Positions 1 through 8,126 are shown, counted from the stretch's first letter. The stretch is DNA of 57,290 bases from Prochlorococcus sp. AG-449-G23 (GCA_003209585.1 QCQJ01000009.1:1-57290), one strand, 5' to 3'. Notes: generated by a model not told the origin, from the letters alone. Program-made: numbers and translations.

Positions 1-979
1 GATATTAACATTTACTTATCCTGAGATTGGAAATACGGGTATTAATTTTGAAGATTCAGAATCTAATATTAGTGTTAAGGGGATAATTGTTAGAAATTTT
101 TCATCAAATAATAGCAACTGGCGATCTAAAAAGAATTTTAATCAATGGTTAGTTGAGCAAAACATAATAGGACTACATGGGATTGATACAAGGGCTTTAG
201 TTAAAATTTTAAGATCAAATGGTTCGATGAATGGTGTTATTACCTCTGAAGATGAAACTTTAGAAAGTTGTTTAAAGATAATTCATGACACGCCAAAAAT
301 GGAGGGTTTGAATTTATCAAAATTAGTTTCAACAAAGCAACATTATTTATGGCAAGATCATACACAAACAAATTTTGATGTAAGAAAACGATATGACGAT
401 AATCATAATAAATTAAAAATAGTAGCAATTGATTTTGGAATTAAAAATTCGATCTTAAACAGACTAGTTTCCCATGGTTGCGAAGTTTTGGTTTTACCTT
501 CTCGATCTTCTCTAAAAGATGTTCTATCTAAAAAGCCAAATGGTATTTTTTTCTCAAATGGACCAGGTGATCCTTCGGCTGTTTCTGAAGGTATAGACTT
601 AGCAAGATCTCTTATTGAGTATGGTGAGATACCTATGTTTGGAATTTGTCTTGGCCATCAAATATTTGGATTAGCTTTAGGAGGTTCTACTTATAAACTC
701 CCTTTTGGACATCGTGGCTTAAATCACCCTTGTGGAAATAATAATAATAGAATTGAGATAACTAGTCAGAATCATGGTTTTGCTATTGATCCTAATTCTC
801 TCTCAAAAGACATAGTTAAAATAACCCATTACAATCTTAATGATAGTACTGTGGCTGGACTGGAAGTTAATAATAAGCCAATATTTAGTGTGCAATATCA
901 TCCAGAAGCAGGACCTGGCCCACATGATTCAGATTATTTATTTAAAAAATTTGTTTCTCTAATGTTAGAAAGATGTTGA
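1..979 (+). CDS. carA: Carbamoyl-phosphate synthase small subunit, 5' truncated by window edge
   Basis: The glutamine amidotransferase subunit that supplies ammonia to CarB for carbamoyl phosphate (arginine and pyrimidine synthesis). The frame is open from base 2 with no start inside the window. It begins LTFTYPEIGNTG, a stretch typical of the CarA N-terminal domain, so roughly 50-60 residues are missing. The class I amidotransferase nucleophile is in FGICLGHQ (bases about 640-663), and the His and Glu of the triad are in QYHPEAGPGPHDS near the C terminus. An ATG at 227 lies inside the gene and is not the real start. The truncation comes from the window edge, not from a mutation. Confidence 0.95.
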   Translation, partial: ILTFTYPEIGNTGINFEDSESNISVKGIIVRNFSSNNSNWRSKKNFNQWLVEQNIIGLHGIDTRALVKILRSNGSMNGVITSEDETLESCLKIIHDTPKMEGLNLSKLVSTKQHYLWQDHTQTNFDVRKRYDDNHNKLKIVAIDFGIKNSILNRLVSHGCEVLVLPSRSSLKDVLSKKPNGIFFSNGPGDPSAVSEGIDLARSLIEYGEIPMFGICLGHQIFGLALGGSTYKLPFGHRGLNHPCGNNNNRIEITSQNHGFAIDPNSLSKDIVKITHYNLNDSTVAGLEVNNKPIFSVQYHPEAGPGPHDSDYLFKKFVSLMLERC

Positions 980-1040
980 CATATTGGTTTCTTTTGATTT
1001 GATAATTACATTTGATATATTAATTTTTTGGAGGTACTAG

Positions 1041-1406
1041 ATCATAGAAGATTTCCATAAGTTAACGGTTTCTTTAAGAGGAAACCTTGATGTAAAAACA
1101 AATATTATTGTTTTTACTTTTAAGGGCCAACTTGATGCTTTCTCAGAAAAACAATTTAAAACTTTTGTTACTAATAATTTAAAAAATGATCTCCCATTCG
1201 TTTTAGATCTAACAAAAATTGATTTTCTTGATTCTTCTGGTCTTGGCGCTCTTGTTCAGACTGCTAAAGAATGTAAAAAGTTGAAGTTAGGTTTTTCTGT
1301 TGTTGGTAATTCTAGAGTGGCTCAATCTATTAAACTTGTACGTTTAGGGGATTTTCTTAACTTGAATTCAAGCCTTGAAGATGCATTAAGTTATTTAAAA
1401 AATTGA
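1041..1406 (+). CDS. STAS-domain protein (anti-sigma factor antagonist type), non-standard start codon
   Basis: A 121-codon open frame that encodes a STAS domain: beta-strand VFTFKGQLDAFSE, then VLDLTKIDFLDSSGLGALVQTAK, the core of anti-anti-sigma proteins with the phosphorylatable Ser in DSSGLG. Such proteins normally bind a partner kinase or anti-sigma factor; the partner here is unknown. An in-frame TAG at 1038-1040 bounds the frame. There is no in-frame ATG, GTG or TTG before the conserved core, so translation must begin at ATC (1041) or ATA (1044). A clear Shine-Dalgarno, GGAGG at 1030-1034, sits 6-9 bases upstream of these. The TGA stop overlaps the TTG start of the next gene (TTGA), suggesting translational coupling to the Mini-III frame. 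Confidence 0.85.
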   Translation: MIEDFHKLTVSLRGNLDVKTNIIVFTFKGQLDAFSEKQFKTFVTNNLKNDLPFVLDLTKIDFLDSSGLGALVQTAKECKKLKLGFSVVGNSRVAQSIKLVRLGDFLNLNSSLEDALSYLKN

Positions 1407-3412
1407 ATTATTGGATTCAAAACTTGGTTCCATATGGATCTCCCGAGGATATAGGTGTTATTCAACTTGCTTGGCTTGGAGATTCGGTATGGGAGCTTCA
1501 TCAAAGACTAAGATATGTTCATTTCCCTTTAAAATCTAAAGATCTGCATTTGTCTGTAGTAAACGAAGTAAAAGCAAAATCGCAATCAAAGTCATTAAGT
1601 CAAATTGAACATTTATTAAATTCAAATGAAATAGATCTAATTAGGCGTGCTAGAAATAAAACAAAGAGATATCCAAAGTCTTCAGACCCTACCATATACT
1701 CCAGAGCAACTGGTTTTGAAACTCTAATTGGCTGGTTATTTTTAAAAGATCCTCAAAGATTATCAACACTTTTTGAATATTTAGAAGTAAAAAATATAAT
1801 TGACCAACTACAAAATGGGTTTTCATCGGATTTTGTTATTTCTAAGTCTTTGTGGTTAATTTTTTTAGCAACTTGTATGGGTTTAATAAGATTATTTTCA
1901 AGACAGATTGTCTTCGGCATAGGTAGAAAAGTAGAAGTAAATCTTCGTCAAAAACTTTTTGACCATTTACTTATTCAAGATCCAGAGTGGATCCAAAAAA
2001 AAGGTAGTGGAGACATTATTAGTAGAGCAACAAGTGATGTTGAAAACATAAGAAGACTTTTAGGATTTACCGTTTTGAGCTTGTGCAACATTGTCTTAGC
2101 TTATTCATTCACTATTCCTTCAATGTTTTCGATTAATAAAACTTTAACAATATCAGCCTTAATGATATTTCCACTAATTCTTGGAATTGTAAGTCTATTC
2201 GGCGGCAGAATGGTTAATCAAAGAAAAGCTCAACAAGAATCATTATCAAAACTTAGTGATCTAATACAAGAAGATCTTTCTGGCATAAGCGCAATCAAAA
2301 TTTATGCCCAAGAGAATGCTGAGAAAAAAGAATTTAACATATACAATAATGCCTATCGAAATTCAGCGATAAAACTTGCAAGAACAGCGAGTACCCTGTT
2401 CCCATTGTTGCAAGGTATTTCCTCAATTTCATTATTAATACTATTATCTTTAGGAACTTTTCAACTAGAGAGTGGATTTATTTCGATAGGTGGTTTAGTC
2501 GCTTTAATTCTTTACGTTGAAAGACTTGTTTTCCCTACAGCTCTATTAGGTTTTACCTTAAATACATTTCAACTTGGTCAAGTAAGTTTAGATCGTGTTG
2601 AAGAAATCTTTCAAAACAACCCAAATATTGTAGATAGACCAGACACTAAATTTTTAAAAAGAAAGGTTAAAGGATTTTTAGAAGCAAAAAGTTTAACGAT
2701 AAAGTATCCAGGATCAAAATTTAATTCATTAAATGGTCTCAATTTTAAAATTTATCCTGGAGAACTTATTGCAATTGTTGGCCCAGTAGGTTGTGGCAAG
2801 ACAACATTAGCAAAGTCTCTAGGAAGAACTATTGAAATTCCAGACAATCAATTGTTCTTAGATGAAATTGATGTAAAAACATTAAAATTAAGTGATCTCA
2901 GAAAAAATATTTCAATCGTTCCTCAAGAAGCATTCTTATTTACTTCTACAATCTCAGAAAATCTAAGTTTTGGAGAACCCAAAGCTTCTAAATTTTTAGT
3001 TAATGAAAGCGCAACAAAAGCTGGATTGATTGATGATATCAATAGTTTTCCTGAGAAGTTTAAAACTATCGTTGGTGAAAGAGGTATTACATTAAGTGGT
3101 GGACAAAGGCAAAGAACTGCACTTGGAAGAGCACTACTTGTTAATTCTCCAATTGTTGTTCTAGATGATGCTTTAGCAAGCGTAGATAATAAAACAGCAG
3201 CAAGAATAATAGATGAAATGAGTGATAGAAGTAATAAAACAATTATTATGATTAGTCACCAACTTTCTGTTGCAGCTACTTGTGATAGGGTTTTAGTAAT
3301 GGATAAAGGAGAAATCGTACAAGAAGGGAACCATAAAGATTTAGTAAAAAAGAATGGTCTATATAAACGGCTTTGGGAAAGAGAACTAGCTACCAGAATT
3401 GTTAAGAGCTAA
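1403..3412 (+). CDS. Fused frame: Mini-III ribonuclease joined to ABC exporter lacking its N terminus
   Basis: One 669-aa frame made of two unrelated proteins. Residues 1 to about 130 are a nearly complete Mini-III RNase (RNase III-like domain without dsRNA-binding domain, 23S rRNA maturation in the family) with catalytic-type acids in AWLGDSVWEL (D27) and GFETLIGWL (E106). From about residue 131 the protein is an ABC exporter half-transporter: a transmembrane domain (about 131-390), Walker A GPVGCGKTT (460-468), signature LSGGQ (564-568), Walker B IVVLDDA and an H-loop ISH. An exporter of this type normally has about 45 more N-terminal residues including the first membrane helix; these are absent. 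The TTG start overlaps the stop of the STAS gene. No biological reason for such a fusion is known to me; an internal deletion or a chimeric assembly join is more likely. Confidence 0.85.
   Translation: MNYWIQNLVPYGSPEDIGVIQLAWLGDSVWELHQRLRYVHFPLKSKDLHLSVVNEVKAKSQSKSLSQIEHLLNSNEIDLIRRARNKTKRYPKSSDPTIYSRATGFETLIGWLFLKDPQRLSTLFEYLEVKNIIDQLQNGFSSDFVISKSLWLIFLATCMGLIRLFSRQIVFGIGRKVEVNLRQKLFDHLLIQDPEWIQKKGSGDIISRATSDVENIRRLLGFTVLSLCNIVLAYSFTIPSMFSINKTLTISALMIFPLILGIVSLFGGRMVNQRKAQQESLSKLSDLIQEDLSGISAIKIYAQENAEKKEFNIYNNAYRNSAIKLARTASTLFPLLQGISSISLLILLSLGTFQLESGFISIGGLVALILYVERLVFPTALLGFTLNTFQLGQVSLDRVEEIFQNNPNIVDRPDTKFLKRKVKGFLEAKSLTIKYPGSKFNSLNGLNFKIYPGELIAIVGPVGCGKTTLAKSLGRTIEIPDNQLFLDEIDVKTLKLSDLRKNISIVPQEAFLFTSTISENLSFGEPKASKFLVNESATKAGLIDDINSFPEKFKTIVGERGITLSGGQRQRTALGRALLVNSPIVVLDDALASVDNKTAARIIDEMSDRSNKTIIMISHQLSVAATCDRVLVMDKGEIVQEGNHKDLVKKNGLYKRLWERELATRIVKS
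1786..1803 (+). other. Probable deletion or assembly junction between Mini-III and ABC exporter sequences
   Basis: The Mini-III homology ends around FEYLEVK and exporter homology begins around NIIDQLQNG, so the join lies within this short A/T-rich stretch (GTAAAAAATATAATTGAC). Low complexity here would favour either illegitimate recombination or a mis-join in assembly. In related picocyanobacteria, from memory, the Mini-III gene is followed by an rRNA methyltransferase and other genes such as gatA; none of these are present. Confidence 0.6.
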
Positions 3413-3430
3413 AAGTAAATTTTTTTACTT
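3413..3430 (+). repeat. Short inverted repeat after the ABC frame
   Basis: AAGTAAA and TTTACTT separated by TTTT, immediately after the ABC stop codon and before msrA. The stem is AT-only apart from one pair, so it is at best a weak terminator or a 3'-end processing signal. Confidence 0.35.
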
Positions 3431-3450
3431 ATAATAGATAAATTTAAATT

Positions 3451-4176
3451 ATGTTTAAATTCCTGAAAAAAATCATGAATAATGAGAAGACAAATTTAAC
3501 TGATGATGATTCTATACATAGAATATTAAAAACAGATATTAAAAAAGATCCCAATATTCAAGAAGATATAATAATTTTTGGATGTGGTTGTTTCTGGGGA
3601 GCTGAAAAATGTTTTTGGAAACTTCCTGGAGTTGTCACAACTTCAGTAGGTTATGCTGGTGGAAAAAAAAACAATCCAACTTATTATGAAGTCTGTTCTG
3701 GATTAACTGATCATTCAGAAGTTGTAAGAGTTATTTGGGATAAAAGAGAAATAGATATAAGTGATTTATTAAAAATGTTTTGGGAATGTCATGACCCTAC
3801 TCAAAAAAACAGGCAGGGTAATGACATGGGGACTCAATATAGATCAGCAATATATTACAAAAATGAAAATAATTTACAAATTATTTTAGCCAGTAAGGAA
3901 CAATATCAAAAAGAACTGAACAAAAAAAATCTTGGTTTAATTGAAACTGAAATAAAAAAGATTGATGAATATTTTTATGCAGAACAATACCATCAACAAT
4001 ATCTAGCATCAGCCGGAAGCAGGCAGTATTGTTCAGCCTCTCCTACGAAAGTTAAGTTAGGATTTTTTACTGGAAGCAACTACAAATTAAAAGACCATAT
4101 ATGGGAAAACTTTAATTGGGAAGTTGATAAGTGTGTATTGAGATCTGATAACAATCCTATAAAGAACAACATTTGA
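3451..4176 (+). CDS. msrA: Peptide methionine sulfoxide reductase A
   Basis: Reduces the S-epimer of methionine sulfoxide in proteins, using thioredoxin, and repairs oxidative damage. The catalytic motif GCFWG is at residues 46-50 with nucleophile C47; an extra Cys (C45) replaces the usual Gly before it. Downstream family blocks include VGYAGG, the acidic Y-x-E-V-C block with HSEVV, the FWECHDPTQ block and the QYRSAIYY block. Further Cys residues near the C terminus (QYCSAS and KCVL) could act as resolving cysteines. At 241 aa it carries a 35-40 residue N-terminal extension; a second ATG at 3475 is an alternative start. It ends 27 bases before tRNA-Pro on the same strand. Confidence 0.93.
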   Translation: MFKFLKKIMNNEKTNLTDDDSIHRILKTDIKKDPNIQEDIIIFGCGCFWGAEKCFWKLPGVVTTSVGYAGGKKNNPTYYEVCSGLTDHSEVVRVIWDKREIDISDLLKMFWECHDPTQKNRQGNDMGTQYRSAIYYKNENNLQIILASKEQYQKELNKKNLGLIETEIKKIDEYFYAEQYHQQYLASAGSRQYCSASPTKVKLGFFTGSNYKLKDHIWENFNWEVDKCVLRSDNNPIKNNI

Positions 4177-4203
4177 ATCAATCTTATCTTTATAGTAAAG
4201 ATA

Positions 4204-4277
4204 CGGGGCGTAGCGCAGTTTGGTAGCGCACCACTTTGGGGTAGTGGGGGTCGTGGGTTCAAATCCCGCCGTTCCGA
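4204..4277 (+). tRNA. tRNA-Pro, anticodon GGG
   Basis: A 74-nt cloverleaf read by eye: acceptor CGGGGCG pairs with CGTTCCG (two G-T pairs), D stem GCGC/GCGC, anticodon stem CCACT/AGTGG with loop TTGGGGT (anticodon GGG at 4238-4240), five-base variable loop, T stem GTGGG/CCCGC with loop TTCAAAT, discriminator A. CCA is not encoded. It reads CCC/CCU proline codons. A minus-strand small gene ends at the very next base. Confidence 0.95.
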
Positions 4278-4430
4278 TCACTTTTCGTCATCATTTATAA
4301 GGGATTTGTAGAGTTTATATGAACTTATGCCTACTGCTATGAATGTAAAAGACGAAAAAAACGCTAAAACCAATATAGTAAGATTTGAAACTTCTACTTC
4401 ACCTAATTGGAAAGATATAAAAATATTCAT
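4278..4430 (-). CDS. Small single-span membrane protein, 50 aa, unrecognised
   Basis: Begins MNIFISFQLGEVEV, followed by one hydrophobic helix (about residues 17-34, LTILVLAFFSSFTFIAVG) and a short charged tail ending INDDEK. It has no motif I recognise; length and shape resemble the small photosystem or cytochrome b6f subunits but the sequence does not match one I know. ATG start at 4428-4430. Its stop codon abuts the 3' end of tRNA-Pro with no spacer, so the two transcripts converge head-on. Confidence 0.6.
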   Translation of the reverse strand: MNIFISFQLGEVEVSNLTILVLAFFSSFTFIAVGISSYKLYKSLINDDEK

Positions 4431-4484
4431 TAGAAGGAATTTTTTTAAACCTTAACACAATTGCAAAATATTTTTCATAACCAA

Positions 4485-5285
4485 TTATAAATTCAGAAGT
4501 ATTACAACGCCAAAAATAACTCGATAAATAATAAATATTTTCAATCCATTTGTAGAAAAATACCTTAATAAGAAATCAATGGCTAATAAAGAAGATAAAA
4601 ATGTCGTTATAAGCCCAACAAATAGTGGGAGAAAACCTAATGATGAAAATTCATTAAAAGAATAAATAAACTCAACAATTGCAGCCAGAGAAATAGCTGG
4701 AAGTCCTAAAAGAAAAGAAAATTTAGCAGCATCGCGTCTTTCCCAACCTGACATTAAAGCGGTAGAAATAGTTACGCCAGATCTTGAGACACCTGGAATA
4801 ATAGCAAATGCCTGAAAAAAACCTATATAAAAACTATCTGAATAATTATGATTTCCAATATTTATAGAACCTCTTTTAGAACTATCTGCCAAATACATAA
4901 AAAAAGCCATTAGGAAAGAAACCAATGCTATTGATAAATTTGAACGAAGAAAACTTTCAAAAAAATAAGGAAGAAATAATTTTATACTTCCACCAAGCAA
5001 AACAATCGGGATAGTACCAATTAAAATTGACCTAAATAACTTTTCATGTAAAAGATACTCAAAAAATTTTGCTGAAGATTGACTTTTTAAATTAAAAATA
5101 TCATTCCTAAAATACCAAGCTAAGGCTAAAACACTACCAAGTTGAATAAATGCGGACAAAGAGGATCCAGGATCATCAATCCCAAAAAAAAGAGATATGA
5201 CTTTTAAATGAGCTGTACTACTTACAGGAATAAATTCAGTTAATCCTTGAATTAAGCCATATAAAATTAATTTTAAATATTCCAA
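4485..5285 (-). CDS. uppP: Undecaprenyl-diphosphatase (BacA/UppP family)
   Basis: Integral membrane phosphatase that recycles undecaprenyl diphosphate to the monophosphate carrier for peptidoglycan and polysaccharide export. Family motifs are clear: GLTEFIPVSSTAHL near the N terminus with the catalytic Glu and Ser, and PGVSRSGVTIS in the middle with the catalytic Arg. Several hydrophobic helices follow throughout the 266 residues, which is the usual family length. It is transcribed on the minus strand, away from the 90-aa secreted protein. Confidence 0.95.
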   Translation of the reverse strand: MEYLKLILYGLIQGLTEFIPVSSTAHLKVISLFFGIDDPGSSLSAFIQLGSVLALAWYFRNDIFNLKSQSSAKFFEYLLHEKLFRSILIGTIPIVLLGGSIKLFLPYFFESFLRSNLSIALVSFLMAFFMYLADSSKRGSINIGNHNYSDSFYIGFFQAFAIIPGVSRSGVTISTALMSGWERRDAAKFSFLLGLPAISLAAIVEFIYSFNEFSSLGFLPLFVGLITTFLSSLLAIDFLLRYFSTNGLKIFIIYRVIFGVVILLNL

Positions 5286-5363
5286 AAACTTTTAAACTTA
5301 TTTATTTAATAGCAATTTAGCAAATACAATTTACATTTAATTAGTAGAAGCTAATATAAGTTA

Positions 5364-5636
5364 ATGAAAAATTCATTTTTAATACTTTTATTTCTTTTTT
5401 CTCTATTCTTTTTTTCAGATTCTGTAAAAGCTGAATATTGGTTAATAATAGGAACTTATAGACAAGGTCCTGGAGGTAGACCAGAGGTAAGTGGAATAAC
5501 AAGTCCTTCATTACATTCTATCCCCATGAAAGACCTTGATACATGTAATAAAGCAGGTGAAAAAATCACAACTGATATATATAAACCAGTTTGGCAATTT
5601 GATAGCAAGTGGACTTGTGTTTTTAGAGGTGAGTAG
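5364..5636 (+). CDS. Small exported protein, 90 aa, unrecognised
   Basis: A signal peptide is evident: MKNS, then a long Leu/Phe-rich core, then SVKA before EYWL, a plausible type I cleavage site. The mature part (about 66 aa) has two cysteines (DTCNKAG and WTCVF) that could form a disulphide, and starts EYWLIIGTYRQGPGG. I do not recognise a family beyond a likely picocyanobacterial conserved hypothetical. It converges on a minus-strand 44-aa gene. Confidence 0.75.
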   Translation: MKNSFLILLFLFSLFFFSDSVKAEYWLIIGTYRQGPGGRPEVSGITSPSLHSIPMKDLDTCNKAGEKITTDIYKPVWQFDSKWTCVFRGE

Positions 5637-5644
5637 GAATAAAG

Positions 5645-5779
5645 CTATCTTTTAACATCGTGGGCACAACCATCACCTTTATAGTTTTCACTTTCATAAA
5701 AATCATTTCTCGTGCCAAAGTAGACCGTTAATAAAACGAAGGGTAAACTCAATATAAATAAAATAGTTGTTAAATCCAT
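5645..5779 (-). CDS. Small membrane protein, 44 aa, unrecognised
   Basis: ATG at 5777-5779. MDLTTILFILSLPFVLLTVYF forms one N-terminal membrane helix, followed by a polar tail rich in Asp/Glu/Tyr with one Cys (GDGCAHDVKR). The length and layout are like small thylakoid subunits, but I cannot name it. It lies co-directional with and 66 bases downstream of another tiny membrane protein, so the two may share a transcript. Coding status is inferred from an intact frame, sensible start and family-like composition. Confidence 0.6.
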   Translation of the reverse strand: MDLTTILFILSLPFVLLTVYFGTRNDFYESENYKGDGCAHDVKR

Positions 5780-5845
5780 AATTAAATATTTGTATTAGTA
5801 AGGTTATAAAAAATTAAAATAACTATTTTTTAATAAAACTCAGAT

Positions 5846-5971
5846 TTAATAATCTGTAGGACCCTTAATTCCAAGATAAAAGAAAGCGCCTAAACCAACT
5901 AAAAGTAAAACTCCAGCAATAGCGGCAGAAGGGACAAAACCTCCTACAGCAAAGGAAGAAAAATAATTCAT
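5846..5971 (-). CDS. Small membrane protein, 41 aa, unrecognised
   Basis: ATG at 5969-5971. After MNYFSSFAVGGFVPSAA comes one Gly/Leu-rich helix (IAGVLLLVGLGAFFYLGI) and the tail KGPTDY. Composition (small residues in the helix, short charged end) resembles minor photosynthetic-complex subunits. No specific assignment can be supported. It sits between a DUF1830 gene and a 44-aa membrane protein, all on the minus strand. Confidence 0.65.
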   Translation of the reverse strand: MNYFSSFAVGGFVPSAAIAGVLLLVGLGAFFYLGIKGPTDY

Positions 5972-6061
5972 CTATAAAAACTAAAACTATTTCGATAATA
6001 TCAATAAAAAATAGGTATTTGTAAAAAATTTTGACTCGAAGACAATTAGGTAATTTCTGTT

Positions 6062-6292
6062 CTAAGCTACTAAAGTAGAATCTTCATTATCAGCAGAAAT
6101 TCTTATTCTCTCTTCCAACTTAGGGCCATATAATTCGTTCCCCCAAATTTCAACTCTTGAATCATTTGGGGCCATAAAAGTTAGAATGTCAGTCGGGAAT
6201 AAAACTCTCTCTAAAAAAAAATTTGATGGGCCAATACATCTCAATACAACCATTCTGCAACCTTCATTTTTGTAAGAAAACTCAACCATCAT
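6062..6292 (-). CDS. DUF1830 family protein
   Basis: A 76-aa cyanobacterial protein of unknown function. The YKNEGCRMVVLRCIGPSNFFLERVLFP segment matches the DUF1830 pattern as I remember it (Y-K-N, then the hydrophobic strand, then F-x-E-R-V-x-F-P), followed by a second strand around SRVEIWG. No signal peptide or membrane helix. Two adjacent Met codons open the gene (MMVEF); the second may be the true start. Confidence 0.75.
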   Translation of the reverse strand: MMVEFSYKNEGCRMVVLRCIGPSNFFLERVLFPTDILTFMAPNDSRVEIWGNELYGPKLEERIRISADNEDSTLVA

Positions 6293-6382
6293 TAAACAGA
6301 AAACATCATCAATTAAACACCATTTAGAGCTACAAAAAATGTATAAAAAATTACTGAAAAAAAAAGAAATTTAGAAATACTG

Positions 6383-7324
6383 CTAATTTAATCTAGCCTC
6401 GACTAAATTTCTTTGTTGATCAATTAATAACGACGCATAAGAATTTATAAAATCAAAACTTTTTTGAGGAATAGAAACATTGAGCATCCTCAGGAAATTA
6501 GATAAATTATCATCTTTAAGGGCGTTTCCTTTCTGTAAAAACATTTCTTTTTCTTGATTTGTTTTCCAGATATTCATATATTCAAACTTCAAAGGCTTTA
6601 AGTGCCAAATATTGTCTATTAAACTCCAAACATCTAAATATTTTTCTAGATTATTTTGAATATTACTTATATAAGAAGATTCATGCAAACTCAATTCAAC
6701 TGAATTTGTATACTGAGAATTACTATCACTAGATAAAGGTTCTATTCCCAAAAACCATCCCTCAATAATTAATAAATCAGGATTATCTAATCTCCAATAT
6801 GATCTATCTCCTAAGCCATTTCTTAAAGATTTATCGAAAACAGGTACATTTAATTCTCCATTTTTTTTCCAATTTAATAGTTTTTCATACATTAATTTTA
6901 CTGAATGGCTACCAGGAAAGCCTCTTGAGACATTCCAAGGATTATTCTTAATTGCTAATTTCATTTCATCTGAAGGGAGATAAAAATCATCAATTGAAAT
7001 AACAGCAATTTTGAAATTTAATTTTAACGATATCGCTTCAAGCCATTTACCCAATGTTGTTTTGCCTGTTCCAGGTAGAGCAGAGATTCCAATAATTTTT
7101 CTGTCAGAAAAATTATTCTGAAATTTATAAGCCTGAGATAAAAGAGGTAAAGCTAAACCCCAAATCCAATCATCATTTACTTTGTTATTCCAATATTGAT
7201 TAATTGAAAGAATATCTTTTTGATTATTCCAGAAATTGAACCAATCATCCAAAGATTCCCAGCCAATATCAATAATTAATTTTTCAAAATTATCAAGAGG
7301 AAAATTAATATCTAAATCATTCAT
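6383..7324 (-). CDS. D-glycerate 3-kinase (P-loop, plant/cyanobacterial type)
   Basis: Phosphorylates D-glycerate to 3-phosphoglycerate, the last step of photorespiration in the plant-type GLYK family. Walker A is ALPGTGKTT (about residues 82-90) and a kinase-type lid/Asp block VISIDDFYLP follows, then the WNVSRGFPGSHS and PVFDKSLRNGLGDR blocks and LLIIEGWFLG (Walker-B-like). Length 313 aa is normal. It lies 4 bases downstream of the GpgP-like phosphatase on the minus strand, in line with a GH13_18 enzyme that could release glycerate, so its job here may be glycerate salvage as well as photorespiration. Confidence 0.88.
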   Translation of the reverse strand: MNDLDINFPLDNFEKLIIDIGWESLDDWFNFWNNQKDILSINQYWNNKVNDDWIWGLALPLLSQAYKFQNNFSDRKIIGISALPGTGKTTLGKWLEAISLKLNFKIAVISIDDFYLPSDEMKLAIKNNPWNVSRGFPGSHSVKLMYEKLLNWKKNGELNVPVFDKSLRNGLGDRSYWRLDNPDLLIIEGWFLGIEPLSSDSNSQYTNSVELSLHESSYISNIQNNLEKYLDVWSLIDNIWHLKPLKFEYMNIWKTNQEKEMFLQKGNALKDDNLSNFLRMLNVSIPQKSFDFINSYASLLIDQQRNLVEARLN

Positions 7325-7328
7325 ATTT

Positions 7329-8126
7329 CTAAATTAGATCTAGCTCATTTATCAATTTATTGATTTCATTTTTCCAACCAAATCCATTAGGTTCAGATGC
7401 CAAGGTAAATTCAAAATCATTTAATAAATCTAGTAAATTTTGGTTAGGTCCATCTATTCCAGGGATAACAATTCTAATATCCGAGTTTAAGAGAAGAGGC
7501 AAGTCATTTGGAGAATCCCCAAGACCTATAATTTCAACATTTTCAATATTTGAATATTTTTTTAGGGCATTTATTGCTTTTCCTTTATTTGAATTTGTAG
7601 ATAATAAGTGACTCATTCTATTTCCCTTAAAAATATCTACTTTGAACTTTTTACAACAAATATTAATTTTCTCTTCTAATAAACTGGGTGGATTTAAAAA
7701 AGGCATACTCCAATGTCTATCACGCATTAAATTCAATGCGTTGCCTTTTAAGCCTGTAAGCTGAGTTGCTTCTTGATTAGTGAGATTATTGAGAGGAATA
7801 AGTTTATATTCTATTTCTCTAGAAATTAAATTTAAAATTTCTTCAAGAAATTCGTATTTTTCTCCAAGAATAATTTCTCCATTAACCTTATCAAGAGATT
7901 CACCATATATAGCTGCACCATTTTCAACAATATAGGGATCCTTTAGATTTAGTTCCTTTCTAATAACTTTTACTTCTGATGCTGTCTTGCTTGTACATAG
8001 GATTACAGGTATAGATAATTGTTGTAGTTTTTTTATAGTTTCTTTGGCAGGAGTTAAATCATAGGAATGGTCCATTAATGTACCATCCACATCACTCACA
8101 ACCCAAAGAGAGGAATTTTCAATCAT
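7329..8126 (-). CDS. gpgP: Glucosyl-3-phosphoglycerate phosphatase (HAD, mannosyl-3-phosphoglycerate phosphatase family)
   Basis: HAD-superfamily phosphatase. Motif I is VVSDVDGTLMDH at residues about 9-20; motif II lies around VILCTSKTASEV; motif IV is IIGLGDSPNDLPLL near the C terminus. The VENGAAIYGE segment is typical of the mannosyl-3-phosphoglycerate phosphatase (MPGP) family. Because gpgS is next door, the likely substrate is glucosyl-3-phosphoglycerate, giving glucosylglycerate. Its start overlaps the 3' end of the GH13 gene by 8 bases, so it is translated from the same message. Confidence 0.85.
   Translation of the reverse strand: MIENSSLWVVSDVDGTLMDHSYDLTPAKETIKKLQQLSIPVILCTSKTASEVKVIRKELNLKDPYIVENGAAIYGESLDKVNGEIILGEKYEFLEEILNLISREIEYKLIPLNNLTNQEATQLTGLKGNALNLMRDRHWSMPFLNPPSLLEEKINICCKKFKVDIFKGNRMSHLLSTNSNKGKAINALKKYSNIENVEIIGLGDSPNDLPLLLNSDIRIVIPGIDGPNQNLLDLLNDFEFTLASEPNGFGWKNEINKLINELDLI

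Noticed and set aside
4080..4281. Minus-strand ORFs of 60-64 aa over msrA and tRNA-Pro
   Set aside because: They run across the tRNA and the msrA 3' end and have tRNA-derived sequence; they are shadows.
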